A stretch of 64,000 nucleotides of DNA from Streptomyces sp. NBC_01306 (GCF_026340465.1 NZ_JAPEPC010000001.1:6711501-6775500); one strand, 5' to 3'. Shown: positions 16,563-26,032, counted from the first letter of the stretch. Program-made: numbers and translations. Notes: a model not told the origin generated them from the sequence alone.

Positions 16563-17822
16563 TCATGTTTCCGCCCGGTGGGGGGCGCGTACGGCCGGGT
16601 CCTGGCCAGGGACGGGCAGTGTATCCGGGCCGGGTACGGGCAGTGCGTCCGCGGAATCGAAGGACCGGGCGCCGTGCATCCAGGCCACCTGGTCGTGCAG
16701 CTCGGCCGCCGAAAGCGAGGACAGCAGCGCGTTCCTGTCACGGGCCGCCTGCCCCGCCGGATGCCACAACTGCGTGCTGCGGCGGGCGAGCAGCTGGATC
16801 TGCGCGGTCCGGTCGCGCCGTTCGGCGTTGTACTTCTCGAACCGCGCGGGAAGTTCGTCGGCGCGAGCACCGAGCATCCCGCCGAGCAGCACGGCGTCCT
16901 CCAGCGCCTGGCAGGCGCCCTGGGCCGCGTAGTGCAGCATCGGATGTGCGGCGTCGCCCAGCAGGGCCACCCGCCCGTCCGTCCAGTCGCGCACCGGTTC
17001 GCGGTCCACGAGCACCCAGGACCGCCAGTCCTCGCCCAGTTCGAGCAGCCGGTGCGGAACTTCACCCAGGTCCGTGAACTCGCGGCGGACGCGCTCCCGT
17101 GTCACGGAAACAGCGGCGAACGCCTCCGTGGCGCCGTCGTCACGGCTGGCGGCGAGGTTGAGGTACTTCCCGCCGGCGATGGGATAGTGCACGAAGTGAC
17201 AGCCGGGGCCGGCCCACCAGGTCACGGTGGGGGAGCGGAGCTCCTCGGGCACCCGGGTCATCTCGATGACGGCCCGGTAGACCGTGAGTCCGGAGACGAC
17301 CGGCGGCCCGTCGCCCACCAGCTGCCCGCGCAGCGCCGAGTGAATGCCGTCGGCGCCGATCAGGCCGTCGCCGCTGATCCGCTGCCCGTCGTCGAGGACG
17401 ACCGTCGCGCTCGCCGCGTCCTGTTCATAACCCACGACGCCGCTGCCGCTGCGCAGTTCGACCCCGTCGTGGCGGCGGCAGGCGTCCAGCAGCAGGCCGT
17501 GCAGCTCGGCCCGGTGCACCACGACGTACGGATTGCCGAAGCGGCGCCGGTACTCGCCGGTGAGCGGCATGCTCGTCACATGCTCACCGGTGACCCCGTC
17601 CATGAACCGCAGAGCTTCCATCCGTACGGCGGTTTCCCGGACGGCGTCCCCCAGACCGAGGCGGTCGAGGGCGTGCAGGCCGTTCGGCGCCAGCTGGATA
17701 CCGGCGCCGATCTCGGCGAAGCGATCGGCCCGTTCGAGGACCAGCACCTGATGTCCCTGCCCGGCGACGGCGAGGGCGGCGGCCAGTCCGCCGATGCCGC
17801 CGCCGACCACGACTGTCTTCAT
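16563..17822 (-). CDS. FAD monooxygenase, salicylate-hydroxylase type
   Basis: A 419-aa single-domain flavoprotein monooxygenase with VVGGGIGGLAAALAVAG near the N-terminus, a central GADGIHSALRG and LLGDAAHPMLHYAAQGACQ near residue 285, the pattern of salicylate and 3-hydroxybenzoate hydroxylases. The ATG at 17822 follows GGAGGGAG. Salicylate hydroxylases replace a ring carboxylate by OH, so oxidative decarboxylation of a hydroxyanthranilate-like acid is possible here. It lies in one operon between the second ligase and the CreE-like gene. It differs clearly from the longer hydroxylase at 9353, so the locus can carry out at least two different ring oxidations. Confidence 0.85.
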   Translation of the reverse strand: MKTVVVGGGIGGLAAALAVAGQGHQVLVLERADRFAEIGAGIQLAPNGLHALDRLGLGDAVRETAVRMEALRFMDGVTGEHVTSMPLTGEYRRRFGNPYVVVHRAELHGLLLDACRRHDGVELRSGSGVVGYEQDAASATVVLDDGQRISGDGLIGADGIHSALRGQLVGDGPPVVSGLTVYRAVIEMTRVPEELRSPTVTWWAGPGCHFVHYPIAGGKYLNLAASRDDGATEAFAAVSVTRERVRREFTDLGEVPHRLLELGEDWRSWVLVDREPVRDWTDGRVALLGDAAHPMLHYAAQGACQALEDAVLLGGMLGARADELPARFEKYNAERRDRTAQIQLLARRSTQLWHPAGQAARDRNALLSSLSAAELHDQVAWMHGARSFDSADALPVPGPDTLPVPGQDPAVRAPHRAET

Positions 17823-17845
17823 CGTCCTGCTCCCTCCGTGCTCCC

Positions 17846-19420
17846 TCACGGGCGCCGGCCCTCCGCTGCGAGGAGCCGCGCGAGCTCAAGTCTCTTGATC
17901 TTGGTGGTGGCCGTCTGCGGCAGATCGCCCAGACGCTGGTGCACGGGCGCGGCCATGGGCGGCAGGTCCGCGGCCGCGGCTTCCCACGCCGCCGCGTCCA
18001 GCGGTTTGTCGTCCTTGGTGCAGACGACGGGCACCGCAGTGCCGTCCGCGCCGCGCACGATGACGACCTCGTTCAGCTCCGTCAGCCTGCCGAGCAGGGT
18101 GTCCTCGGCGGCCAGCGTGCTGCCGAACCCCTCGATCAGATCCACCTCCCGGTCGAGGAGATGGACGCACCCCCACTTCGTGCGGTATCCGACGTCGCCC
18201 ATCCGCCACCAACCGCCTTCGGACACCTGCTGTTCGTAGCGGTCGTGCTCGCCGAGATAGGTCGCGATGCGGCCGTGGCTGCGTACCTCGATATATCCGG
18301 GATTGGACTCCGACGGCGCCCTGCCGTCGCGGCTGACGACACGGGCCTCCGTCATACCGGGGAACGGCATTCCGACGCAGCGGCCGTCCGCCTCCGGGTG
18401 CCGCCGCCGGGTGAACGCGCGCACCACGGCCGGACCCACCTCGCTCTGCCCGTAGAGCTGGCCGAAGACCGGGGCCCTGCGCCGTGTCGCCCGGAGCAGC
18501 CGGTGAACCGTCCGGGGGTGAATGGCGTCGAAGGTGCTGCTGAAGAGTTTGACGTTCGACAGTGGCTCACGGGGGTCGTCGGCCAACTCCTCCCACTCCA
18601 TGAAGGAGTTGGGGTGGGCCTCCAGGACGCCGGGGCGGATACGGGCGAAGAGATCGCCCACCCGCCGCACATCGGAGTCGGCGAGGACGGCGATCGGGAA
18701 TCCGCGCATCAGCGAGATGGCGAGCGCGGTGAAGAGCCGGGAATGCACGAACGACACATGCAGGGCGATGGTCTCGCGCCTGACCAGGATGGGGGCGACG
18801 GCCAGCAACTGGGGCCGGTACCTGGCCTGGAGGCTGTGGCCCGTATGGACGGCGAGTTTCGGTGTACCGGTGGTCCCCGATGTGTGGGTGATGAGTGCCG
18901 GGCGCTCAGGAGGCAGAGTCACCGGGGTGACGCGACCGGCTCCCGCCGGCGAGGTCAGGGAGAGGGCGCGTTCGTGGTCCCCGGTGGTGAGCAGTACCCG
19001 CTCCGCCAGCTCGAAGACCGTGTCCGGCAGCTCCTTCGCGAGCTTGTCCGGATCGGTCACCAGGAAGGGCCTGCCCACCCGCCGGACCAGTTCCGCGACC
19101 GTCGTGCCGTCCAGCGCCGGGGACAGCAGCACGGGTACGGCACCGATGCGCGCCACCGCACAGGCGAGAAGGATGATGTCGAACCCGTCGGACTTGTGGA
19201 CGACCACTTTCTGACCGGGGCGTACTCGGGCGGCCCACAGCCGGGAGGCGAAGTCATCGACGATGTCCGCTACTTCGGCGACGGTCATCCGCAGCCCTGC
19301 GGAAGGCGCGATGCCGAGCTGGTGGTCGAGAATCAGGATATTCGCCGGATGCCGGGCCGCTGCCCGCTCGAAAAGCGTCCCCAGCCGGAATCCGCGATTT
19401 CCTATGCGTTGTAGAAGCAT
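17846..19420 (-). CDS. CreM-like ANL-superfamily ligase, probable aryl diazotase (copy 2)
   Basis: This is a 524-aa paralogue of the ligase at 7782 with the same length and clear similarity throughout, for example ARIGAVPVLLSPAL and AHPNSFMEWEEL. It shows THTSGTTGTPKL, YGQSE, GDVG and a terminal LPQTATTKIKR with the conserved Lys; Thr replaces the usual Gly. I start at the ATG 19420, which aligns with the N-terminus of copy 1; the ribosome site is weak. It stands in the CreE/CreD operon, so it is the better placed candidate for nitrite-dependent diazotisation, leaving copy 1 for a second substrate or for carboxylate activation. This division of labour is a guess. Confidence 0.75.
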   Translation of the reverse strand: MLLQRIGNRGFRLGTLFERAAARHPANILILDHQLGIAPSAGLRMTVAEVADIVDDFASRLWAARVRPGQKVVVHKSDGFDIILLACAVARIGAVPVLLSPALDGTTVAELVRRVGRPFLVTDPDKLAKELPDTVFELAERVLLTTGDHERALSLTSPAGAGRVTPVTLPPERPALITHTSGTTGTPKLAVHTGHSLQARYRPQLLAVAPILVRRETIALHVSFVHSRLFTALAISLMRGFPIAVLADSDVRRVGDLFARIRPGVLEAHPNSFMEWEELADDPREPLSNVKLFSSTFDAIHPRTVHRLLRATRRRAPVFGQLYGQSEVGPAVVRAFTRRRHPEADGRCVGMPFPGMTEARVVSRDGRAPSESNPGYIEVRSHGRIATYLGEHDRYEQQVSEGGWWRMGDVGYRTKWGCVHLLDREVDLIEGFGSTLAAEDTLLGRLTELNEVVIVRGADGTAVPVVCTKDDKPLDAAAWEAAAADLPPMAAPVHQRLGDLPQTATTKIKRLELARLLAAEGRRP

Positions 19421-19513
19421 GCCGCCAAGCTCTCGTTGGTGGACGTGAGAATCCGGTCGCCGCATGCTGGTCACTGCTTCGGCCGGAGAGTTCAGGGAGT
19501 GGGGGCGTACTGC

Positions 19514-20056
19514 TCAGCCCCTGTCGACAACGGCCTTGACGCGGTCGAGGGTGGCCGCCAGATCCCCCTTCACCTTGGCGCCCCATTCGGTGAAGAACCG
19601 CCGCTTCTCCTGCTCGTCCATGTCCGCGACAATGCCGCGGATTCCCTCGGTCGCCCGGTCCATACGGAAATGGTGGGTGAGGGTGCAACCCCCCTCCACA
19701 GGCTCGATGTCGAAACCCCAGATGCTCTGCTGCCTGTTCCCGGAGGTGTCGCGCATGGCCCAGCGGAACGTCACACCGGGATCGGCGGCGACGACCTCGG
19801 ACTGAGTGATCCACTTTCCCCGGACGACCGGCGCCCAGGAGACAACGCTCTCGTCGCGCAGATTCTCTCCGCGGAAAACAGCTCCGACCGTGGCCGGTTC
19901 ACCGGAAACCCATTCGCCTCCCAGGCATTCGGGGCTCCATTCGCCACTGCGCGGAAGATCGCTGACGATTGCGTACACATCCTCCGGTGCTGCGGAAACG
20001 GTTGTGCGGGCGCCGAGTTCGAAGAGCGGCGATTCTTCACTGATGTTTGGGTCCAT
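19514..20056 (-). CDS. SRPBCC (START-like) family protein
   Basis: A 180-aa protein with the SRPBCC pattern: TTVSAAPEDVYAIVSDLPRS at the start, a GEWSPEC segment, the central KWITQSEVVAADPG and a C-terminal amphipathic helix. The fold binds hydrophobic or aromatic ligands and includes polyketide cyclases and aromatase-like proteins. It is the first gene of the minus-strand operon, 93 nt before the second ligase. It may be a binding or cyclisation protein for the aryl intermediate; no catalytic residues can be assigned. No good ribosome site precedes the ATG. Confidence 0.7.
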   Translation of the reverse strand: MDPNISEESPLFELGARTTVSAAPEDVYAIVSDLPRSGEWSPECLGGEWVSGEPATVGAVFRGENLRDESVVSWAPVVRGKWITQSEVVAADPGVTFRWAMRDTSGNRQQSIWGFDIEPVEGGCTLTHHFRMDRATEGIRGIVADMDEQEKRRFFTEWGAKVKGDLAATLDRVKAVVDRG

Positions 20057-20063
20057 GCCCGGA

Positions 20064-20093
20064 AGCTTGCAGATGCCCTGTGTCGTGGGTCAA
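20064..20093 (-). promoter_or_regulatory. Possible promoter of the SRPBCC-creD operon
   Basis: On the minus strand TTGACC (20088-20093) and CAAGCT (20064-20069) are 18 nt apart. The start would fall at or beside the ATG at 20056, so the message may be leaderless, which would fit the missing ribosome site. The -10 is weak. Confidence 0.35.
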
Positions 20094-20145
20094 AGCCCGG
20101 GGCGCGGGTCCGTCAAGTCGCCCCTTGGGGTGCCATGTTGCACGC

Positions 20146-20586
20146 TCATTCCGGACTGATGTCCCGGCCGAAGTGGTGGGCCGCGATCACCATGCGGTGG
20201 GCGTGGTAGAAGCGGTGGGCTCCGTGATTGGCGACCCCCGAGTCGAGTTCGATCCGAGTGCAGCCGGCGCGCCTGGCCCGCGCCTCCAGCTCCTCCATCA
20301 GCAGACTTCCGACGCCACCCGACCGCACCCCCGGGTCGGTGACCAGATCGTCGACGAACAGCAGCCGGCCCCGGCTCGTCACCAGCGTCCGGTGAGTCGC
20401 CACGCCCACGCACGGCCCGTCCGGGACGTAGGCAGCGGTGAAGACGAGACCCTGCCGGTGGGCCTCAGAGGCGAAGGACATGAACGCCGCTTCGCTGAGG
20501 CCGGGCCGCAACGTCCGCAGGAGCGGGCCTATTTCGGTGCGCATGGCTGCCTGCCCGGGCACAATGTCAGCTGTTGTCAGGTTCAC
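20146..20586 (-). CDS. GNAT-family acetyltransferase
   Basis: A 146-aa GNAT protein with the acetyl-CoA segment VDDLVTDPGVRSGGVGSLLMEELEARARR and the late GAHRFYHAHRM. It probably acetylates a small amine. The GTG at 20586 is used here; the in-frame ATG at 20544 is the alternative. It borders the biosynthetic locus but shows no tie to it, and the gap to the SRPBCC gene is 89 bp with the operon promoter in it. Confidence 0.75.
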   Translation of the reverse strand: MNLTTADIVPGQAAMRTEIGPLLRTLRPGLSEAAFMSFASEAHRQGLVFTAAYVPDGPCVGVATHRTLVTSRGRLLFVDDLVTDPGVRSGGVGSLLMEELEARARRAGCTRIELDSGVANHGAHRFYHAHRMVIAAHHFGRDISPE

Positions 20587-20762
20587 ACCGGCAGCCTACG
20601 ACCCGGACGCCGGACCGTCGGAGGGTGCGCCCGAGCCGGCGGCCCGGCCGCAGGCCCAGCGGTCTGCGGGGTGTCCGATACCCGTCTCACCGGCCGGGCC
20701 GAGTTGACGGACATCGGTTCCGTTCCTGGCGGCCCGTGCCGGCCGTGTCAGGATGCTGAACC

Positions 20763-21752
20763 ATGCGCGCCGCCTACATAGAACAGCTCGGCACCCCGGA
20801 CGTCATACGCTACGGCGAGCTGCCGCCACCCCTGCCGGGCCCCGCCGACGTACTCGTCGATGTGCTCGCCACCACGGTCAATCCGGTGGACACCTTCGTC
20901 CGCTCGGGAATCTTCCCCACACCCGTCGACTTCCCGTTCGTGATCGGCCGGGATCTGGTCGGCAGGGTCTCCGCTCTCTCCACGGCAGGTCCGGAAGCAC
21001 CGGGCTTCGCGGTGGGCGACCTGGTGTGGAGCAACAGCCTCGGCCACGGAGGCCGGCAGGGGGCCGCCGCAGAGCAGGCCGTGGTGGCGGCCGACCGGCT
21101 CTACCGTCTTCCCGACGGGGTCGACCCGTACGAGGCGGTTGCCCTGGTCCACCCCGCCGCTACGGCCTGTCTCGCCCTGTTCACCCACGGCAGGATCCGC
21201 GCCGGTGAGACGGTCCTCGTCGCCGGCGCCGCCGGGAACGTCGGGAGCGCGCTGGTCGTCCTGGCCGTCCGGGCGGGCGCCCGGGTCGTCGCCACCGCCG
21301 GCGCCCGGGACGCCGAGTACTGCCGCTCCCTCGGCGCCTCGGAGGTCCTGGACTACCGGGACCCCGACCTCTTCCGGCACATCCGGGCCGCCACGCCGCA
21401 GGGCGTGGACCTCTACCTCGACACCGCGGGTGAGAACGATCTGGCGAACGCCGTCGGCCTCCTGGCCCGTCGCGGCAGGATCGTGCTGCTGGCCGGGGCC
21501 AGGTCCCGTCCTGTTCTGCCGGCCGGACCGCTCTACATGAACGACTGCTCGGTCGTCGGATTCGTCATCTCCCACGCGACCGCGGCGGAGCTGGCCGAGG
21601 TCGCCGTCACTGTCAACAGCTTCCTGAGCGATGCCCGCCTGCGCCCCCGCGCCATCGAGACGCTTCCGCTGAGCTCCGCCGCGGAGACCCACCGCCGGAT
21701 GGAGGACGGCCGGCTCCACGGCAGAAGGGTCGTTCTCCGCCCGGACCACTGA
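20763..21752 (+). CDS. NADPH:quinone oxidoreductase, MDR zinc-less type
   Basis: A 329-aa medium-chain reductase with the GroES-like N-terminus (FPFVIGRDLVGRVSAL), a nucleotide-binding AGAAGNVGSALVVLA and a C-terminal KPVL-like end. The zinc-ligand cysteines of alcohol dehydrogenases are not seen, as in quinone oxidoreductases. It stands alone, divergent from the GNAT gene. Just outside the biosynthetic locus, it is most likely a general stress enzyme; substrate unknown. Confidence 0.8.
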   Translation: MRAAYIEQLGTPDVIRYGELPPPLPGPADVLVDVLATTVNPVDTFVRSGIFPTPVDFPFVIGRDLVGRVSALSTAGPEAPGFAVGDLVWSNSLGHGGRQGAAAEQAVVAADRLYRLPDGVDPYEAVALVHPAATACLALFTHGRIRAGETVLVAGAAGNVGSALVVLAVRAGARVVATAGARDAEYCRSLGASEVLDYRDPDLFRHIRAATPQGVDLYLDTAGENDLANAVGLLARRGRIVLLAGARSRPVLPAGPLYMNDCSVVGFVISHATAAELAEVAVTVNSFLSDARLRPRAIETLPLSSAAETHRRMEDGRLHGRRVVLRPDH

Positions 21753-21857
21753 CAGCCTCCATGGCCGCACCGCCCCCGGCACCGGTGGCAGACTGAGGTG
21801 CGTGATGGACGGGGTGGCGGGGCGGAGTGAGGAAAAAATGCAGGTCGGAGCAGCACC

Positions 21858-23024
21858 TTGAGGATTCTGCACACATCGGACTGGCACCTCGGCCGCTCCT
21901 TCCACCGCGTCGGACTCCTCGACGCCCAGGCCGCGTACCTCGACCACCTGGTGGCGACCGTACGGGCCCACGAGGTGGACGCGGTCCTGGTGGCCGGAGA
22001 CGTCTACGACAGGGCGGTGCCCCCGCTCGCCGCGGTGGAGCTCTTCGACCGTGCGCTGCACCGGCTCGCCGAAGCGGGCGTCGCGACGGTGATGATCTCG
22101 GGCAACCACGACTCGGCCCGCAGGCTCGGAGTGGGCGCGGGTCTCATCCGGCTGGCCGGAATACATCTGCGGACCGATCCGGCGGAGTGCGCCACTCCGG
22201 TGCTCCTCTCCGACCAGTACGGCGATGTGGTGCTCTACGGGCTGCCCTATCTGGAACCGGCCCTGGTCCGCGACGAGTTGAAGGCGGCCAGGGCGGGGCA
22301 CGAAGCCGTACTGACCGCCGCGATGGACCGGGTGCGCGCGGACCTCGCAGGACGGGCCCCCGGCACCCGCTCCGTGGTCCTCGCCCATGCCTTCGTCGCC
22401 GGCGGAGAGCCCAGCGACAGTGAGCGCGACATCACCGTCGGCGGGGTGGCCGCCGTACCGGCCGGAGTCTTCTCCGGCGTCGACTATGTCGCCCTCGGCC
22501 ATCTGCACGGCAGCCAGACGCTCACCGAGCGGGTCCGCTACTCGGGCTCCCCGCTCGCCTACTCCTTCTCCGAGGCCGCCCACCGCAAGACGATGTGGCT
22601 GATCGACCTCGGCCCCGCCGGAGAGATCGCCGCCGAGCGGATCGACTGCCCCGTCCCCCGGCGGCTCGCCAGGATCCGGGGCCGTCTCGACGCACTGCTG
22701 GAGGATCCGGCGCTGGAGCGGTACGAGGAGTCCTGGGTGGAGGCCACACTCACCGACCCGGTACGGCCCACCGAGCCGATGGCCAGGCTCGGCGCGCGCT
22801 TCCCGCACACGCTCAGCCTGGTCTTCGAGCCGGACCGGACCACCGGGGACCCGCTCGCCTCCTACGCCCAGCGCCTCAAGGGGCGCACCGACCAGCAGAT
22901 CGCCGAGGACTTCGTGGCGCACGTACGGGGCGGCGCGGGGCCCGACGCGGCGGAGCGGGGCGTGCTCTCCGGCGCCATCGACGACGTCCGGGTGGACGAC
23001 GGGGCGAACGAGGTGGCGCGATGA
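21858..23024 (+). CDS. sbcD: Exonuclease subunit SbcD
   Basis: A 388-aa calcineurin-like phosphoesterase. It shows HTSDWHLG at the start, GDVYDRAVP, the SGNHDSARR motif and a late GHLHGSQ, the metal-binding set of SbcD/Mre11. Start is the TTG at 21858, behind GGAG. With SbcC it forms a nuclease that cuts hairpin and palindromic DNA and trims double-strand breaks. Its stop overlaps the sbcC start (ATGA). Confidence 0.95.
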   Translation: MRILHTSDWHLGRSFHRVGLLDAQAAYLDHLVATVRAHEVDAVLVAGDVYDRAVPPLAAVELFDRALHRLAEAGVATVMISGNHDSARRLGVGAGLIRLAGIHLRTDPAECATPVLLSDQYGDVVLYGLPYLEPALVRDELKAARAGHEAVLTAAMDRVRADLAGRAPGTRSVVLAHAFVAGGEPSDSERDITVGGVAAVPAGVFSGVDYVALGHLHGSQTLTERVRYSGSPLAYSFSEAAHRKTMWLIDLGPAGEIAAERIDCPVPRRLARIRGRLDALLEDPALERYEESWVEATLTDPVRPTEPMARLGARFPHTLSLVFEPDRTTGDPLASYAQRLKGRTDQQIAEDFVAHVRGGAGPDAAERGVLSGAIDDVRVDDGANEVAR

Positions 23025-26000
23025 GGCTGCACACCCTGCGCATCGCCGCCTTCGGCCCCTTCGCCGCACGCCAGGAAGTCGACTTCGACTCGCTCTCCGA
23101 AGCCGGGCTCTTCCTCCTCCACGGACCGACCGGCGCCGGCAAGACGTCGGTCCTCGATGCCGTGTGTTACGCGCTCTACGGAGCGGTACCCGGCGCGAGG
23201 CAGGGGCCCGGGACCACCCTGCGCAGCGACCACGCCCTGGTCGACGAGCCCACCGAGATCTCGCTGGAACTGAGTGTCGGCGACCGCCGCCTGGAGGTCA
23301 CCCGGCTGCCGGCGCAGCCGCGCCCCAAGAAGCGCGGCGAGGGCTTCGTCACGGAGAAGGCGCAGAGCAGACTGCGCGAGTACGACTCGCAGACCGGCAG
23401 CTGGCGGTCGCTGAGCAAGTCCCACCAGGAGATCGGCGAGGAGATCACCCAGCTCATCGGGATGAGCAGGGAACAGTTCTGCCAGGTGGTGCTGCTGCCC
23501 CAGGGCGACTTCGCCCGTTTCCTGCGGGCGGACGCCGAGGCGCGCGGAAAGCTGCTCGGCCGCCTCTTCGACACCCGGCGCTTCGCCGCCGTCGAGGAGC
23601 GCCTCGCCGCGCTGCGCCGGGCGGCCGAGACACAGGTGCTCGCCGGTGACGAGCGGCTGCTGACCCTCGCGCACCGGATGGCCGAGGCCGCGGGCCCGGC
23701 CGCGGACGACTGGCCGCTGCCCGTCGACCGGCCGGGCGATCCCGGTCTCGCCGAGGCCGTACTGCAGTGGGCCGCGGTGGCCCGCTGCGGAGCCGGCGAA
23801 CGGCTCGACATCGCGCGGGCGGCCCTGTCCGCAGCGGAGAGCCGGCAGGCAGCGGCCCGGACAAACCTGGAGGACCAGCGCGAACTGGCCAGGCTCCAGG
23901 AGCGGTTCGAGCAGACGCGACGCCGGACCGAAGAGCTGGCGAACCGCCGCGGCGAGCGCGAGGAGGTGCGCGCCAGGCTGGACCGGGCGCGCCGGGCCGA
24001 ACGGGTCGGCGACGCGCTGACCCAGCGCGACGAAGCGGCCCAGGAGCACCGCGACGCGGCAGATGCCCGGGAGCGCGCCCGGCGCGAACTGCCCGCCGAG
24101 CTGGCCGACGCGGGCGCCGACCAGCTCTCCGCGCTGGAGCGCAGGCTCCGCCAGGACCTCGGGGCGCTGGACGCGGCGCGCCGGGCCGAGCGGCGCAGCG
24201 CGGAGATCACCGCCGAGCGTGCGGGCCTGGACCGGCAGGCGCACGCCGACGACGAGCTGATCCGCGAGGCGGCCGGCTGGCTGACCGACTGGGACACCGT
24301 CCTGCGCCGCTGCCAGGACCGGATCGAGGCCGCACAGGAGGCCGCGACCCGTGCCGAGCAGCTGGCGGGACAGCTCGAACCGGCCCGCCGCCGGCTGGAG
24401 GCGGCACGCGCCCGCGACCGGCTCGCCACCGACGCGGCGGCAGCGGAGGGGCGGCTGAGCGCGGCGCGCGAGCGGGCGAACGCGGCGCACGAGACCTGGC
24501 TCGACCTGCGGGAGCGCCGGCTGCGCGGGGTCGCGGCCGAGCTGGCCGCCGGGCTGCGGGACGGCGAGCCCTGCGCGGTGTGCGGCGCGGCCGACCACCC
24601 GGCGCCCGCCATGCCCGGGGCCGGCCATGTGGACCGCGCCGCGGAGGAGGCGGCGTACGAGACGCACACCCGCGCCGACGAGGACCGTGCCGAAGCGGAG
24701 CGCGCACTCGGCGCCGTCCGCGAGGCGGTCGCTGAAGCGCGCGCGGGGGCGGGCAGCGCCACCACGGGTGAACTCGCCGAACTGGTCGGCCAGTTGCAGC
24801 GCGACCATGCCGAGGCCCACGGTACGGCTGCCGGGATGCACGCCGCGCGGGAGGAGCGCGCCCGGGCCGAGCGCGAACACGCCGGGCGGACCGCCGCCCA
24901 GCAGCAGGCCGAACGCCGCTCCGCCGCCCGGACCTCGCAGCGCGAGGCACTGGAGCGGGAGCAGTCCGCGATCGAGGAGGAGCTGGTGGGGGCGCGCGGC
25001 GGCGCGGGCAGCGTCGCCGAACACGCCACACGGCTCGAACACCGGATGCGGTTCCTGGACCGGGCGGCCGACGCGGTACGCGCGGTCGACACCACCGCCC
25101 AGCGGCTCAAGGAGGCCGACGACCGGCTCGCCGACGCCGCCTTCCGGGCCGGCTTCGACACCCCGCAGGAGGCCGCCGCCGAACTGACCGACGACAGCGA
25201 ACAGCGCCGCCTGCAGCAGCGCCTCGACGCCTGGCAGGCTGAGGAGGCCGCACTGGCCGAGCGCCTCGCCGAGCAGGACGCGGCCGACGCCGCCGGTCGC
25301 CCGCCGGCCGATCCCGGCGCGGCCCGGGCGGAGTTCGACACCGCGGAGCGCGCCTTCCTGGAGGCATCGTCCGTACTGGACGCCGCTGCCGAGCGCCGCA
25401 TCGCGCTCCGGCGCCTCTCCGCGCAGGCCGCCGACGAGCTCGCCGGCCTCGGTCCGCTGCGCGCCGAGTACGACAGGGTGGCCCGCCTCGCCACGCTCAC
25501 CGCGGGGACATCGGCCGACAACGAACGGAAGATGCGCCTGGAGTCGTACGTCCTGGCCGCCCGTCTGGAACAGGTCGCCGCGGCGGCCACCGTCCGGCTG
25601 CAGACCATGTCGGCCGGGCGCTACACCCTGGTCCACTCCGATGCCAGAGCGGGCGGCCGGGGCCGCTCCGGGCTCGGGCTGCACGTCCTGGACTCCTGGA
25701 CGGGGCGGGAGCGCGACACCGCGACGCTGTCCGGAGGCGAGACGTTCTTCGCGTCACTGGCCCTCGCGCTGGGCCTGGCCGACGTGGTCACCGACGAAGC
25801 GGGCGGCATACGGCTGGACACACTCTTCATCGATGAGGGCTTCGGAAGTCTGGACGACCAGACGCTGGACGACGTGCTCGACGTCCTGGACTCCCTGCGC
25901 GAACGGGACCGCAGCGTCGGCATCGTCAGCCATGTCGGCGACCTGCGCCGCCGGATCCCGGCCCAACTGGAGGTCGTCAAGGAGCAGAGCGGATCGGCGG

Positions 26001-26032
26001 TCAGGCACCACGCGGCGGGCTCCTCCCGCTGA
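23021..26032 (+). CDS. sbcC: Exonuclease subunit SbcC (SMC-like ATPase)
   Basis: A 1003-aa Rad50-type ATPase. Walker A is in LLHGPTGAGKTSVLDAVCYA near residue 35. A long coiled coil follows, with the zinc hook GEPCAVCGAADHPAP near the middle. The ABC signature TLSGGETFFASLALALGL and Walker B LFIDEGFGSLD are at the C-terminus. The length is normal. It is translationally coupled to sbcD and works with it in DNA repair. Confidence 0.95.
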   Translation: MRLHTLRIAAFGPFAARQEVDFDSLSEAGLFLLHGPTGAGKTSVLDAVCYALYGAVPGARQGPGTTLRSDHALVDEPTEISLELSVGDRRLEVTRLPAQPRPKKRGEGFVTEKAQSRLREYDSQTGSWRSLSKSHQEIGEEITQLIGMSREQFCQVVLLPQGDFARFLRADAEARGKLLGRLFDTRRFAAVEERLAALRRAAETQVLAGDERLLTLAHRMAEAAGPAADDWPLPVDRPGDPGLAEAVLQWAAVARCGAGERLDIARAALSAAESRQAAARTNLEDQRELARLQERFEQTRRRTEELANRRGEREEVRARLDRARRAERVGDALTQRDEAAQEHRDAADARERARRELPAELADAGADQLSALERRLRQDLGALDAARRAERRSAEITAERAGLDRQAHADDELIREAAGWLTDWDTVLRRCQDRIEAAQEAATRAEQLAGQLEPARRRLEAARARDRLATDAAAAEGRLSAARERANAAHETWLDLRERRLRGVAAELAAGLRDGEPCAVCGAADHPAPAMPGAGHVDRAAEEAAYETHTRADEDRAEAERALGAVREAVAEARAGAGSATTGELAELVGQLQRDHAEAHGTAAGMHAAREERARAEREHAGRTAAQQQAERRSAARTSQREALEREQSAIEEELVGARGGAGSVAEHATRLEHRMRFLDRAADAVRAVDTTAQRLKEADDRLADAAFRAGFDTPQEAAAELTDDSEQRRLQQRLDAWQAEEAALAERLAEQDAADAAGRPPADPGAARAEFDTAERAFLEASSVLDAAAERRIALRRLSAQAADELAGLGPLRAEYDRVARLATLTAGTSADNERKMRLESYVLAARLEQVAAAATVRLQTMSAGRYTLVHSDARAGGRGRSGLGLHVLDSWTGRERDTATLSGGETFFASLALALGLADVVTDEAGGIRLDTLFIDEGFGSLDDQTLDDVLDVLDSLRERDRSVGIVSHVGDLRRRIPAQLEVVKEQSGSAVRHHAAGSSR

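Noticed and set aside
22862..25684. Long antisense frame opposite sbcC
   Set aside because: A GC-skew shadow of the sbcC coding frame without any domain.
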